Counted from the stretch's first letter, positions 8,582 to 17,510 are shown. The stretch is 47,839 bases of DNA from Propionibacterium sp. (GCA_012517965.1 JAAYTZ010000084.1:1-47839), one strand, 5' to 3'. Numbers and translations: made by a program. The notes: generated by a model from the sequence alone, not told the origin.

Positions 8582-10156
8582 ATGGACGACCGGACCAGCC
8601 CCGCGGACGCCCCCGCGCCCGATCCGCGCGACGACGAGACCGGCGGCGACCACCTGCCCGCCGCCCCCGAGGAGGACGCCGGCGCCGCCCCCCCGGGTCG
8701 CGCCACCCCCTTCTCCGAGGCGTTCAAGGCGTTCATCCCCACCGGCTGGGCCCCCTACCCGGACGCCCCGCCGGCCCGGCTGCCCGCCGCGGAGTACGCC
8801 CCCGCCCGCCGGGACGCCGTCAGCGCCGCCTTCCCGGGCGAACGGCTCGTCGTGCCGGCCGGCGTGCTGCGGGTGCGGTCGAACGACACCGACTACCGCT
8901 TCCGCCCCCACTCGGCGTTCGCGCACCTCACCGGCCTCGGCACCGACCGCGAGCCGGACGCCGTGCTCGTCCTCGAGCCCACCGCCGACGGCCACGACGC
9001 CGTGCTCTACTTCAAGCCGCGGGCGCCGCGCACCGACCCCGAGTTCTACGCCGACCATCGCTACGGCGAGATGTGGGTCGGGCAGCGCGAGTCGCTGGCC
9101 GAGATGGCCGCACTGACCGGCCTGCAGTGCCGGCCCATCGCCGACCTACCGGAGGTCCTCGCCGCCGGCGCCGCCACGACGCCGCTGCGGATCGTCCGGG
9201 ACGCCGACCCCGGCCTGGACGCCCAGGTCGACGCGCTCCGCACCCGGGCCGCGCCCGCGGCGTCCCGAGGGGAGGAGTCGGACGCCGACCTGGCCCAGTT
9301 CCTGTCCGAACTGCGGCTGGTCAAGGACGCCTTCGAGATCGGCGAACTGCAGCGGGCCTGCGACGACACCGCGGTGGCGTTCGAGGCGGTCGTCCGGGAC
9401 CTGCCGACCGCCGTCGCCCGGGGCCGCGGCGAGCGCTGGGTCGAGGGGATCTTCGGCCTGCACGCGCGGCACCGTGGCAACGCCGTCGGCTACGACACCA
9501 TCGCGGCCGCGGGGGACCACGCCTGCACCCTGCACTGGATCCGCAACGACGGCGACCTGGACCCCGACGACCTGATCCTCATCGACGCGGGCATCGAGGT
9601 CGACACCCTCTACACCGCCGACGTCACCCGCACCCTGCCGATCTCGGGCCGGTTCTCCCCCACCCAGCGCCGGGTCTACGAGGCCGTGCTCGCCGCCCAG
9701 GCCGCCGGGTTCGCGGCCGCCCGGCCGGGGGCGACGTTCCTCGACGTCCACCACGCGGCGGTCCGGGTCATCGCCGAGCACCTGCACGCCTGGGGGCTGC
9801 TGCCGGTGTCGGTCGAGGAGTCCCTCGACCCCGAGCGCGGCGGCCAGCATCGGCGCTGGATGGTGCACGGCACCTCGCACCACCTGGGCCTCGACGTGCA
9901 CGACTGCGCCCACGCCCGCAACGAGCTGTACAAACTGGGCACGCTGCGGGAGGGCATGGTCTTCACCGTCGAACCGGGGCTCTACTTCAAGGCCACCGAC
10001 CTGCTCGTGCCCGAGGAGTACCGGGGCATCGGCGTCCGGATCGAGGATGACGTCGTCATCACCGCCGACGGCTGCCGGATCCTGTCCGACAAGCTGCCCC
10101 GCGCCGCCGACGAGATCGAGCGCTGGATGGCGCGCCTGCTGGCCGACGGGCAGTGA
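8582..10156 (+). CDS. Aminopeptidase P family protein (Xaa-Pro aminopeptidase)
   Basis: 524 residues. An N-terminal creatinase-like domain (FRPHSAFAHLTGLGTDREPDA region) is followed by the pita-bread catalytic domain. All five dinuclear-metal ligands appear in order: Asp in LILIDAGIE, Asp in TADVTRTLP, His in HGTSHHLGLDVHD, Glu in TVEPGLYF, Glu in VRIEDDVV. Expected to remove N-terminal residues in front of proline from peptides in the cytoplasm. The first 50 residues are acidic and low-complexity. The ATG at 8582 has an AGGAG site; the in-frame ATG at 8519 lies in the intergenic gap. Confidence 0.92.
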   Translation: MDDRTSPADAPAPDPRDDETGGDHLPAAPEEDAGAAPPGRATPFSEAFKAFIPTGWAPYPDAPPARLPAAEYAPARRDAVSAAFPGERLVVPAGVLRVRSNDTDYRFRPHSAFAHLTGLGTDREPDAVLVLEPTADGHDAVLYFKPRAPRTDPEFYADHRYGEMWVGQRESLAEMAALTGLQCRPIADLPEVLAAGAATTPLRIVRDADPGLDAQVDALRTRAAPAASRGEESDADLAQFLSELRLVKDAFEIGELQRACDDTAVAFEAVVRDLPTAVARGRGERWVEGIFGLHARHRGNAVGYDTIAAAGDHACTLHWIRNDGDLDPDDLILIDAGIEVDTLYTADVTRTLPISGRFSPTQRRVYEAVLAAQAAGFAAARPGATFLDVHHAAVRVIAEHLHAWGLLPVSVEESLDPERGGQHRRWMVHGTSHHLGLDVHDCAHARNELYKLGTLREGMVFTVEPGLYFKATDLLVPEEYRGIGVRIEDDVVITADGCRILSDKLPRAADEIERWMARLLADGQ

Positions 10157-10199
10157 CGTCCGGCCCGCGATCCTTCGCGGTCCGCCGCGCGCCGGGTCC

Positions 10200-10205
10200 T
10201 AGCAT
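10200..10205 (+). promoter_or_regulatory. -10 box of leaderless trpB2
   Basis: TAGCAT ends exactly seven bases before the GTG at 10213, so the first transcribed base should be at or beside the start codon. No ribosome site is present. Confidence 0.55.
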
Positions 10206-10212
10206 GCTGCGC

Positions 10213-11529
10213 GTGACAGCTACGACGATGACAAAGGTGTTTCTCGACGAGCCGGACATCCCGACGCACTGGTACAACCTGGTCGCGGATCTCCCGACTC
10301 CCCCGGCCCCCCATCTCCACCCGGGCACGAAGCAGCCGCTGGTGCCCGAGGACATGACGGCCATCTTCCCGATGGGCCTGATCGAGCAGGAGGCCAGCTC
10401 CGAACGCTGGATCAGGATCCCGGACGAGGTCCAGGAGATCTACCGCCTGTGGCGTCCGTCGCCGCTGCACCGCGCCCGCCGGCTGGAGCAGGCCCTCGGC
10501 ACCACGGCCCGCATCTACTACAAGTACGAGGGCGAGTCGCCGGTCGGCTCCCACAAGACCAACTCGTCGGTGCCGCAGGCCTACTACAACAAGCTGGCCG
10601 GCAAGACCCGGCTGACGACCGAGACCGGCGCCGGCCAGTGGGGTGCCGCGCTCGCGTTCGCCACCCAGGTGTTCGGGATGTCCTGCGACGTGTTCCAGGT
10701 GCGCAACACCTACGACGCCAAGCCCTACCGCCGGATGCTGATGCAGACCTACGGCGCCACGGTGACGCCGTCGCCGTCCGACACCACGGAGGCGGGCCGC
10801 CGGCTGCAGGAGCGGTTCCCCGGCACCACCGGCTCGCTGGGCATGGCGATCTCCGAGGCGATCGAGCTGGCCGTGCAGGATCCGAACGCGTCCTACGCCC
10901 TGGGTTCCGTGCTGAACCACGTCTGCCTGCACCAGACGGTCATCGGCCAGGAGACGCTCAAGCAGCTGGTGGTCTTCGGCGAGGACCTGCCGGACTACCT
11001 GTTCGCCTGCGCTGGAGGTGGCTCGAACCTGGCGGGGCTGTCGTTCCCGTTCATCCGCGAGAACCTCGAGGGGCGGGGCCACGTCGACATCGTCGCCTGC
11101 GAGCCGGCGGCCGCGCCGTCGCTGACGCAGGGCGAGTTCCGCTACGACTTCGGCGACAGCTCCGGCATGACCCCGCTGCTGAAGATGTACACCCTCGGCA
11201 ACGACTTCGTGCCCGACCCGGTGCACGCCGGCGGCCTGCGCTACCACGGCATGTCGCCGCTGGTGTCGCACTGCTACCACGAGGGCCTGCTGCGGGCGAT
11301 CGCCGTCAAGCAGCGGGACGCCTTCGCCGCCGGCATCCTGTTCGCCCGCGCCGAGGGGATCGTCCCGGCCTCGGAGTCGTGCCACGCGATCGCCGGCGCG
11401 GTGGCGCAGGCCCGGCGGGCGACCGAGGCCGGCGAGTCCCCGGTGATCCTCATCGGGGTGTCCGGCTCCGGCCAGCTCGACCTCCCGGCCTACGCCGAGT
11501 ACCTCACCGGCGACATGCTGGACGCCTGA
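10213..11529 (+). CDS. TrpB2-type tryptophan synthase beta-like PLP enzyme
   Basis: 438 residues. The PLP-lysine context YKYEGESPVGSHKTN, the ETGAGQWG block, the phosphate-binding CAGGGSN and the N-terminal PEDMTAIFPMGLIEQE segment are those of the TrpB2 subfamily rather than classical TrpB1. TrpB2 condenses indole with serine (or phosphoserine in some lineages) and often works without TrpA. No trpA or other trp genes are nearby, so an indole-salvage role or a different substrate is possible. The GTG start at 10213 is chosen because it sits seven bases after a -10 box; ATG 10204 and ATG 10228 are alternatives. A hairpin terminator follows. Confidence 0.88.
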   Translation: MTATTMTKVFLDEPDIPTHWYNLVADLPTPPAPHLHPGTKQPLVPEDMTAIFPMGLIEQEASSERWIRIPDEVQEIYRLWRPSPLHRARRLEQALGTTARIYYKYEGESPVGSHKTNSSVPQAYYNKLAGKTRLTTETGAGQWGAALAFATQVFGMSCDVFQVRNTYDAKPYRRMLMQTYGATVTPSPSDTTEAGRRLQERFPGTTGSLGMAISEAIELAVQDPNASYALGSVLNHVCLHQTVIGQETLKQLVVFGEDLPDYLFACAGGGSNLAGLSFPFIRENLEGRGHVDIVACEPAAAPSLTQGEFRYDFGDSSGMTPLLKMYTLGNDFVPDPVHAGGLRYHGMSPLVSHCYHEGLLRAIAVKQRDAFAAGILFARAEGIVPASESCHAIAGAVAQARRATEAGESPVILIGVSGSGQLDLPAYAEYLTGDMLDA

Positions 11530-11552
11530 GGCTCCGGTCTCCGCACGGCGGC

Positions 11553-11575
11553 GCCGCCGGCCATCGGCCGGCGGC
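11553..11575. terminator. Hairpin between convergent trpB2 and dctM
   Basis: A perfect 10-bp stem GCCGCCGGCC / GGCCGGCGGC with a three-base loop, located between two convergent genes. There is only a short T run after it, so it may act as a GC-rich bidirectional terminator. Confidence 0.6.
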
Positions 11576-11598
11576 GTCGCTGTTTCGGGTCGCCTCGC

Positions 11599-12909
11599 TC
11601 AGACGATCCACATCACCAACTCGGGGATGTAGGTGATGAGGAAGAGCGCGGTGATGAGCGCGATCAGGAACGGCATCGCCTCCTTGGTGATGTCCTGGAT
11701 CGAGGCCCCGAACACTCGGGCGCTGGTGAACAGCGTGATCCCGAACGGCGGGGTCATCATGCCGATGGCGAGGTTCACGACCAGGATGATGCCGAAGTGC
11801 ACCGGGTCCACGCCCATGGCGACCGCGATGGGCAGGGCGATGGGCACCAGGATGTACTGGATGGCGCCGGCCTCCATGAACATGCCGGCGATCAGGACGA
11901 CGACGTTGATGGCGAACAGGATCAGCAGCGCGCTGTCGGTGGTGCTGAGCACGCCGTCCAGAATCGTCTGCGGGATGCGGACGTAGACCATGACCCAGGC
12001 GAACAGGGCCGCCGCGGCCATGATGACCATGATGGCCGCGGTCGAGAGCGCCGACTCAAGGAAGATCTTGGGCAGGTCCTTCCACTTCATCTCCTTGTAG
12101 ACGTAGATCCCGACCAGGATCGAGTAGACGACGGCGACCACGGCCGACTCGGTCGGGGTGAAGATGCCCGCGAACACGCCGCCCACGATGATGAACGGGG
12201 TGCCGAGCGCCCACAGGGACTCGACGATGACGCGCACCGTGCTCCGGCCGCTGTCGTCGTGCAGGGCGGCCACGTCGGTGAGGACGATCTCGCCCGAGGC
12301 GATCTTCGCCGCCCGCTCCTTGTAGTTGCGCTTGCGGGCGATCAGGTAGGTGGGGATCATCAGGGAGACCGCCACGATGAGGCCGGCCGGGATGCCCACC
12401 TTGTACAGGTCGGCCACCGACACCTTCGCCAGCACCGCGTAGATGATGAACGCGATGCTGGGCGGCACGATGATGCCCATGGGGGCGGCGGCCGCGACGA
12501 TGGTCGAGGCGAAGCCCTTGCTGTAGCCGGCCCGGAGCAGGCCGGCGGCCATGACCCCGCCGATGGCGGCGGCGGTCGCGATGCCGCTGCCCGAGATGGC
12601 GGCGAAGAAGAGGCAGGCGATGATCGCCACGATGCCCATGCCGCCGTGGATGTTGCCGACCATGGACTTGGCCATGTTCACGATGCGCCGCGCGAGGCCG
12701 CCCCGGTTCATGAGGTCGCCGGCGAGGACGAAGAACGGCACGGCGAGCAGCGGAGCCGAGTCAACCCCGGAGAACATCTTCTGGATGACGGCATTGGGGG
12801 AGATGCCGTTCAGGTAGATGAAGATCGTCGACGACAGCCCGAGCGAGGTGACGATGGGGGCGCCGACCAGCAGCAGGATCAGCGCGAGAATGAAAAGAAT
12901 GCCGCCCAT
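11599..12909 (-). CDS. TRAP transporter large permease (DctM)
   Basis: 436 residues, almost entirely hydrophobic with about 12-13 membrane helices. It contains the typical DctM features LLAVPFFVLAGDLMNRGGLARRI and MTPPFGITLFTSARV. The large subunit carries the sodium-driven transport path for organic acids. The start ATG at 12909 overlaps the stop of the small-subunit gene by one base, so the two are coupled. One Arg-rich cytoplasmic loop (about residues 190-225) is longer than the others. The substrate is set by the DctP protein and is not known; carboxylates such as dicarboxylates or sugar acids are usual. Confidence 0.93.
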   Translation of the reverse strand: MGGILFILALILLLVGAPIVTSLGLSSTIFIYLNGISPNAVIQKMFSGVDSAPLLAVPFFVLAGDLMNRGGLARRIVNMAKSMVGNIHGGMGIVAIIACLFFAAISGSGIATAAAIGGVMAAGLLRAGYSKGFASTIVAAAAPMGIIVPPSIAFIIYAVLAKVSVADLYKVGIPAGLIVAVSLMIPTYLIARKRNYKERAAKIASGEIVLTDVAALHDDSGRSTVRVIVESLWALGTPFIIVGGVFAGIFTPTESAVVAVVYSILVGIYVYKEMKWKDLPKIFLESALSTAAIMVIMAAAALFAWVMVYVRIPQTILDGVLSTTDSALLILFAINVVVLIAGMFMEAGAIQYILVPIALPIAVAMGVDPVHFGIILVVNLAIGMMTPPFGITLFTSARVFGASIQDITKEAMPFLIALITALFLITYIPELVMWIV

Positions 12910-13418
12910 CAGCCCGCCACCGTCTCTTCACGCACGTCCTCGACGGGAACTTCGCGGATCTTGTTCAGGATGAAGACCACCACGTTGAACACGAGGATGG
13001 TGTAGGCGACGGGGAACATGCCGTAGACGAAGCGCATCGGGATCCGCATGTTGGTGGACAGCTGGGTTCCGGTCAGCAGGATCACGTCGAAGGCGATCTT
13101 GGTCGCGATGAGAAAGAAGGCCGCGGTGAGCAGTTGCTGCCCGATGACGACCCACTTGCGGATCCGCGGCTTCACCAGGGCCTCAAGGACGCTGACGTTG
13201 ATGTGGCTGTTCTTGCCCGCCAGGACCGCGGCGCCGAACATGATCAGCGCGACCTGGCAGTAGCGCGTGAGTTCCTCCGTCCAGTGCAGGCCGGTCTGGA
13301 ACACGTAGCGCAGCACGATCTGGCTGAAGTAGGTCACGGTCATGACGCTGAAAAGAGCGACCAGGAGCCAGCCCACGGCCTTGTTCACCCAGTCGCTGAT
13401 TCTGTTGAGAGTCTCCAC
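12909..13418 (-). CDS. TRAP transporter small permease (DctQ)
   Basis: 169 residues from the GTG at 13418, with four membrane helices (about 8-30, 44-62, 84-105, 124-148) as expected for DctQ. An AGGGAG ribosome site lies seven to eight bases before this GTG. The in-frame GTG at 13442 would extend the protein by eight polar residues but has no comparable site. It sits between dctP and dctM in a single operon and overlaps dctM by one base. Confidence 0.88.
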   Translation of the reverse strand: METLNRISDWVNKAVGWLLVALFSVMTVTYFSQIVLRYVFQTGLHWTEELTRYCQVALIMFGAAVLAGKNSHINVSVLEALVKPRIRKWVVIGQQLLTAAFFLIATKIAFDVILLTGTQLSTNMRIPMRFVYGMFPVAYTILVFNVVVFILNKIREVPVEDVREETVAG

Positions 13419-13484
13419 CCTCGGTTCTCCCTTCTGGGGCACGAACGGTGGCGAGTCTCCTCGCCACCGTCCCCGTGCTCGCTG

Positions 13485-14507
13485 TTACTGGATCGCCTGG
13501 ATGGCGTCGTAGTACTTCTTGTCGTGCTTCTTGAAGTAGTCCTCGATCACCGGCTGGACGCGAGCCTTGAAGGGCGCCTTGTCCGCGACCGCGTTGAAGA
13601 CCATGCCCTTGGCCTCCATCTCGGCCTTGGCGGTGGCTTCGGCGTTCTTCTGCTTGAGGCCCATCTCCTTGGCCGCCACGGTGGCCGCCTCCTGGATCAT
13701 CTTCTGGTCCGCCTCGCTGAGCCCCTTGAACTGGTTCAGGTTCATCTGCAGCGCGGCGAAGGCGAAGAAGTGCTGCGTCTCGGACATGTACTTCTGGACT
13801 TCGTAGATCTTGTAGTCGCGCGTGGTGACCACGGTGTTCTCGTGCGCGTCGATCGTCTTCTGCTGCAGAGCGGTGAAGACCTCACCCCACGCCATCGCCT
13901 GCGCGTTCGCGCCGAGCGCCTTGAAGGTCTGGATGTAGACCTCGCTCTCGGCCACGCGGATCTTCAGGCCCTTGAGGTCGTCGGGGGTGTTGATCGGCTT
14001 GATGTTGGAGGTGACGTTGCGGAAGCCACGCGGCATGAAGGCCAGCGTCTTCATCCCCACCGCGTCGGTCAGGCTGAAGAGTTCGGTGGCCGCCGGGCTG
14101 GCCAGGTACTTCTCGACGTGGTCCCAGTCGCGGAACACGAACGGGAGATCCTGAACGGCCATGTCCGGGACGAACTGGTTGATGTCGGACGCCGTGATGA
14201 TCGTCATGTCGACGTTGCCGTTCTGAAGCGACTCCATGAGTTCGCGGTCGACGCCCAGCTGGCCGGCGGGGTAGATCTGGATGGAGTAGCGGCCACCCGA
14301 CTTCTCCTCGAGCCGCTGCTTGAAGTCCTTGGCGAAGTTGTCGTAGGCCGTGTCGGGCGCGGCGATGTGCCCGAGCTTGAAGACCTTCTGGGGGGCGCCG
14401 GAGGCACCCGCCGATCCGGTCTGGCTGGGCTGAGCGCCGCTGCTGCAGCCGGTGGCCACCAAGGCCGCCGCCATGACCGTGGCGAGGCCACGGAGCACGT
14501 TCTTCAT
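13485..14507 (-). CDS. TRAP transporter substrate-binding lipoprotein (DctP)
   Basis: 340 residues. Lipoprotein signal ending ATGC (Cys21), then a Ser/Gly/Ala linker. The family block FKLGHIAAPDTAYDNFAKDFK and the helix motif LKGLKIRVAESEVYIQTFKALGANAQAMAWGEVFTALQQKTIDAHENTV include the conserved Arg that binds the substrate carboxylate. A strong ribosome site (AGGAGG) precedes the ATG. It is the first gene of the dctPQM operon, transcribed away from an IclR regulator across a gap with a large palindrome, so that regulator probably controls it. Confidence 0.93.
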   Translation of the reverse strand: MKNVLRGLATVMAAALVATGCSSGAQPSQTGSAGASGAPQKVFKLGHIAAPDTAYDNFAKDFKQRLEEKSGGRYSIQIYPAGQLGVDRELMESLQNGNVDMTIITASDINQFVPDMAVQDLPFVFRDWDHVEKYLASPAATELFSLTDAVGMKTLAFMPRGFRNVTSNIKPINTPDDLKGLKIRVAESEVYIQTFKALGANAQAMAWGEVFTALQQKTIDAHENTVVTTRDYKIYEVQKYMSETQHFFAFAALQMNLNQFKGLSEADQKMIQEAATVAAKEMGLKQKNAEATAKAEMEAKGMVFNAVADKAPFKARVQPVIEDYFKKHDKKYYDAIQAIQ

Positions 14508-14813
14508 GAGGTTCCCTCCTGGTTGTGGGTCGCCGGAGCCTGGGTCCGGACGCCCGCGGTGAGTCTGTGGCGATCGATGAATCTGGCTGCACCCGACGGC
14601 TCAGTCCAATCCAGCGCTTCGCTGTTCGAGATTTCGTCACCCCTGACGATATTTCGAACGCTATGATGGGAGGGCAAGGTGGCTCCACATGCGTTCCCCT
14701 CTGAGGAACAGTGATCTTGACAGCCCTTGCCAAACGTGTCAGGCGCGACTAGTTTTGCGGTCTGACCCCAGGGCGCCAAGGGAGGCGACCGAGCCGAGGA
14801 AGGGAGATGGGTC
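14508..14813. other. Divergent intergenic region between dctP and the IclR gene
   Basis: 306 bases, less GC-rich than its surroundings. It holds the 36-base palindrome at 14624-14659 and a near-consensus TATGAT (14662-14667) reading toward the IclR gene. A TTGACA at 14717-14722 with a TGTCA inverted partner at 14737-14741 has no well-spaced -10. No small gene was recognised here. Confidence 0.6.
14624..14659. promoter_or_regulatory. 36-base imperfect palindrome, candidate IclR-family operator
   Basis: Arms of 16 bases (14624-14639 and 14644-14659) match at 14 of 16 positions around a CCCC centre. The inner TCGTCACCCCTGACGA is a perfect palindrome. It lies between divergent dctP and the IclR gene and ends two bases before TATGAT, so a bound protein would cover the promoter. 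The role as the operator of the adjacent regulator is inferred from position. Confidence 0.65.
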
Positions 14814-15575
14814 ATGCCCCGCCTGACGCCGGCCCTGATGCGTGCGCTCGACATCCTGGAGCTGTTCCTCGACCCGGAACGCCGCCTCGACGCCGCCGAC
14901 GTCTCCCGGTGCACCGGTTTGCCCCGCACGACCGCCCACGAGCTGGTCACGACGCTCATCACCCGTGGCTACCTTCAGCGCGAGGAAGGCTCCCTGCTCC
15001 GGCTCGGCCCCAAACTGCTCGCCCTGGGCGACGCCTACTCGGCCCGCTACGACCTGCTCGGTGAGGCCACCGCCGTGGCCAAGGACCTGTGCGCGGAGAC
15101 CGGCGAGACCGCCAGCGTCGCCCTGCTGGAGGGTGCGGAGGTGTTCTACATCGCCAAGGCGGAACCGCACGACTCCCTCCCGACCCTCTCCCGGATCGGT
15201 CAACGTCTCCCGGCGCACTGCACCGCGCTCGGCAAGGTGCTGCTCGCCGACCTCGCACCCGAGGAGGTGGCTCGCCGCTATCCGGCGGGCGGCCGGCTGC
15301 CGACGCTGACGCCGCGCTCGCTGTCGACGCTCGAGGCGCTGCTGGCCGAACTCGACGTGGTGCGCGCGCGAGGCGTCGCCTACGAGATCGAGGAGTCGGG
15401 CCCGAACACGCACTGCGTGGCCGCGGCGGTGCAGAACTCGCTGGGCCGCGCGGTCGCCGCTGTCAGCCTGGCGGTCCCCATCTCACGCTGGGAGTTGCGC
15501 CAGCAGCACGAGTGGGACGAACTCATCCGGGGTGCCGCCGCCAGGCTGTCGGCCCAGTACGGCTACGCCGCCTGA
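14814..15575 (+). CDS. IclR family transcriptional regulator
   Basis: 253 residues. N-terminal winged helix-turn-helix (MPRLTPALMRALDILELFLDPE..., recognition helix near TGLPRTTAHELVTTLI), then the IclR effector domain (LCAETGETASVALLEGAEVFYIAKAE, LPAHCTALGKVLLADL, YEIEESGPNTHCVAAAV). An AAGGGAG ribosome site precedes the ATG. Transcribed divergently from the TRAP operon with a palindrome in the gap, it probably senses the TRAP substrate or a metabolite of it. It converges with the stress-protein gene with only four bases between stop codons. Confidence 0.92.
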   Translation: MPRLTPALMRALDILELFLDPERRLDAADVSRCTGLPRTTAHELVTTLITRGYLQREEGSLLRLGPKLLALGDAYSARYDLLGEATAVAKDLCAETGETASVALLEGAEVFYIAKAEPHDSLPTLSRIGQRLPAHCTALGKVLLADLAPEEVARRYPAGGRLPTLTPRSLSTLEALLAELDVVRARGVAYEIEESGPNTHCVAAAVQNSLGRAVAAVSLAVPISRWELRQQHEWDELIRGAAARLSAQYGYAA

Positions 15576-15579
15576 CCGC

Positions 15580-16563
15580 TCAGGGCTGCGGCCGCGGGGA
15601 CCCCGGGTCGTCGGCCTCGGCCTCTCCCCCGGCGGCGCGTCGCGGTTCGGGGTCGGACGCCGGCCGCTGGGGGTCGAAGGTCTCCGGTTCGTAGAACCGG
15701 CCCGCCCCGGGCGCGGCCGAAGCAGGTGGCTGCGGGGCGGCGTCCGGCTGCGGCGCGGGCGCGGCGGGCTCGCCGGCCGGGACCGGCTGACCGGCACCGT
15801 AGGGCGACTGACCGTAGGGCGGGCCGGACTGGCCCCATCCGGCGGTCTGGCCGTAGGGCGGCTGTCCCGCCGGAGCCTGGGGCGGGTAGCCGGGCTGGAC
15901 CGGGTAGGGCGGCTGGACCTGGTACGGCGGCTGGCCCGGGTAGGGCGGTTGGACCGGATACTGCTGCGGCGGCACGGGATAGGGCGACTGCGGAAGTCCG
16001 TACGCCTGGCCGGCGGGCTGCTGGGCGCGCGCGGGGTCGAAGGCGGCGCCGCGGGCGTCCGGCGTCTTGGCCAGCAGTTCCCGGGCCTGCTGGGCGACCT
16101 TGTGCTCGCACAGGATCTCGAACTTGCCGGGCACCGTCTGGGTGATCGATGTGAAGTCGCGCTGTCCCCGACTCAGCCCGTGCCCCAGGGCAGCGAAACC
16201 GACGCCGATGACGATGCCGATGACCATGGCCTCGAGCAGCAGACCGAGGAAGTCGCGGCCGGGTTCGAGCAGCATCAGGATCAGCGCGATCATCAGCGCC
16301 GTCGACAGTCCGTTCAGCAGCCCGGTGTTGAAGACGGTCCCCCACGTCTTGCGGCCGGTCACCCGCTCGACGAGCTTGAGGTCGGTGCCGACGATGGCGA
16401 TGTTCGCGACGGGGAAGTTCTGGTCGGCCAACGCGTCCACCGCCTTCTGGGCGTCCGCGTAGCTGGTGAAGACCCCGATCGACTGCGGGTACTCCAGCTT
16501 GAACATCGGGTTGGCCAGTCCGAGCGGGTTACCCGCCCCGGGCTGGGGGTTGAACAGGCTCAT
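15580..16563 (-). CDS. YflT/GSP17M-type stress protein with membrane helices and Pro-rich tail
   Basis: 327 residues. Residues about 27-75 match the N-terminal part of general stress protein 17M/YflT-type domains (IGVFTSYADAQKAVDALADQNFPVANIAIVGTDL). Two hydrophobic helices follow (about 85-103 and 108-130). From about residue 185 the protein is a low-complexity tail rich in Pro, Gln, Tyr and Gly with repeated YPVQPPYPGQPPYQ-like units, then a charged end. Such tails are common in actinobacterial membrane proteins and may be flexible or interaction segments. The ATG overlaps the stop of the lyase gene as ATGA. Function unknown. Confidence 0.75.
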   Translation of the reverse strand: MSLFNPQPGAGNPLGLANPMFKLEYPQSIGVFTSYADAQKAVDALADQNFPVANIAIVGTDLKLVERVTGRKTWGTVFNTGLLNGLSTALMIALILMLLEPGRDFLGLLLEAMVIGIVIGVGFAALGHGLSRGQRDFTSITQTVPGKFEILCEHKVAQQARELLAKTPDARGAAFDPARAQQPAGQAYGLPQSPYPVPPQQYPVQPPYPGQPPYQVQPPYPVQPGYPPQAPAGQPPYGQTAGWGQSGPPYGQSPYGAGQPVPAGEPAAPAPQPDAAPQPPASAAPGAGRFYEPETFDPQRPASDPEPRRAAGGEAEADDPGSPRPQP

Positions 16564-17498
16564 GAGGTTCCTTCCATCCCGGCCGCACGGCCGCGCGCCA
16601 GGAGGGCGGCGGCGAGCTTCACTCCGGCCTCGTCGACCATCTCGTCGTCGACGACGATGGCCCCGACCGCACCCCCCGCCCGGGCGGACGCCGCCGCATA
16701 GGCCCGCTCGATGCGCAGGGCACGCTCGATATCCTCAACGCGGGGGGTGAACATCTCATTCCCCGCCGCCACCTGGTCGGGGTGCAGCACCCACTTTCCG
16801 TCGTAGCCGAGGGCCGCGCTGCGCGCCGCCGAGCGGCGGAACCCCTCGACGTCGCGGATCGCCACGTAGGGGCCGTCGATCGCCTGCAAGCCGTGCGCCC
16901 GCGCGGCCACGAGAATCGCCATCAGCACGTGGTGGAAGTGGTCGCCGGGGTAGGCGGCCAACTGCTCGCCGACGCTCAGGCTCGCCATGCCCAGCGAGGC
17001 CATGAAGTCGCCGGGCCCGAACACCAGCGACTCGAGCCGCGGTGAGGCGGCGGCGATCTCGTTCACGTGGAGCAGGCCGATCGCGTCCTCGATCTGCACC
17101 TCGAGGCCGATGCGGCCGATGGGCAGGCCGGCGGTGTGCTCGACCTGGGTGAGCAGCAGATCCAGGGCCTGCACCTGGGACGCCGACGCGCACTTGGGCA
17201 GCACCAGGGCGTCGACGTGGGCGCCGGCGCCCGAGACGACCTCGATGACGTCGGCGTAGGTCCAGGGCGTCGACCAGTCGTTGACCCGGACAGTGACGGT
17301 CGGCGCCACGAACCCGGCGGGGTCGTGGAGGGCGTCCACGATGCGCCGCCGGGACTCGGCCTTGACGGCGGGGGCGACGGCGTCCTCGAGGTCGAGGAAC
17401 AGGGCGTCGACCACGAGGCCGCGGGCCTTGGCGATGAACCGGTCGGAGGAACCGGGGACGGCCAACACGGTGCGGCGGACTGCGGTGCGCGAACTCAC
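16560..17498 (-). CDS. HpcH/HpaI aldolase/citrate lyase family protein (CitE-like)
   Basis: 312 residues. Begins RRTVLAVPGSSDRFIAKA and contains LFLDLEDAVAP (Mg-binding acidic pair region), a conserved Arg in VTVRVNDW, LEVQIEDA (second metal-binding Glu), FGPGDFMASLGM, and KWVLHPDQV, as in CitE and malyl-CoA lyase-type proteins. No citrate lyase alpha or gamma subunits are nearby, so it is more likely an acyl-CoA lyase or thioesterase such as (3S)-malyl-CoA lyase or citramalyl-CoA lyase. GTG start six bases after a TAGGGT box (17505-17510), no ribosome site. The next gene overlaps by four bases. Confidence 0.85.
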   Translation of the reverse strand: MSSRTAVRRTVLAVPGSSDRFIAKARGLVVDALFLDLEDAVAPAVKAESRRRIVDALHDPAGFVAPTVTVRVNDWSTPWTYADVIEVVSGAGAHVDALVLPKCASASQVQALDLLLTQVEHTAGLPIGRIGLEVQIEDAIGLLHVNEIAAASPRLESLVFGPGDFMASLGMASLSVGEQLAAYPGDHFHHVLMAILVAARAHGLQAIDGPYVAIRDVEGFRRSAARSAALGYDGKWVLHPDQVAAGNEMFTPRVEDIERALRIERAYAAASARAGGAVGAIVVDDEMVDEAGVKLAAALLARGRAAGMEGTS

Positions 17499-17504
17499 CC
17501 GTCC

Positions 17505-17510
17505 ACCCTA
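17505..17510 (-). promoter_or_regulatory. -10 box of leaderless citE-like gene
   Basis: TAGGGT on the minus strand, six bases before the GTG at 17498. Confidence 0.5.

Noticed and set aside
14717-14755. TTGACA at 14717 as the main promoter of the IclR gene with TAGTTT at 14750 as its -10
   Set aside because: The spacing is 27 bases, far from 16-18. TATGAT at 14662 is the better candidate -10, though it has no clear -35.
16560-17498. CitE-like protein as a true citrate lyase beta subunit
   Set aside because: No alpha or gamma subunit or ligase gene is adjacent, so only the superfamily assignment is supported.
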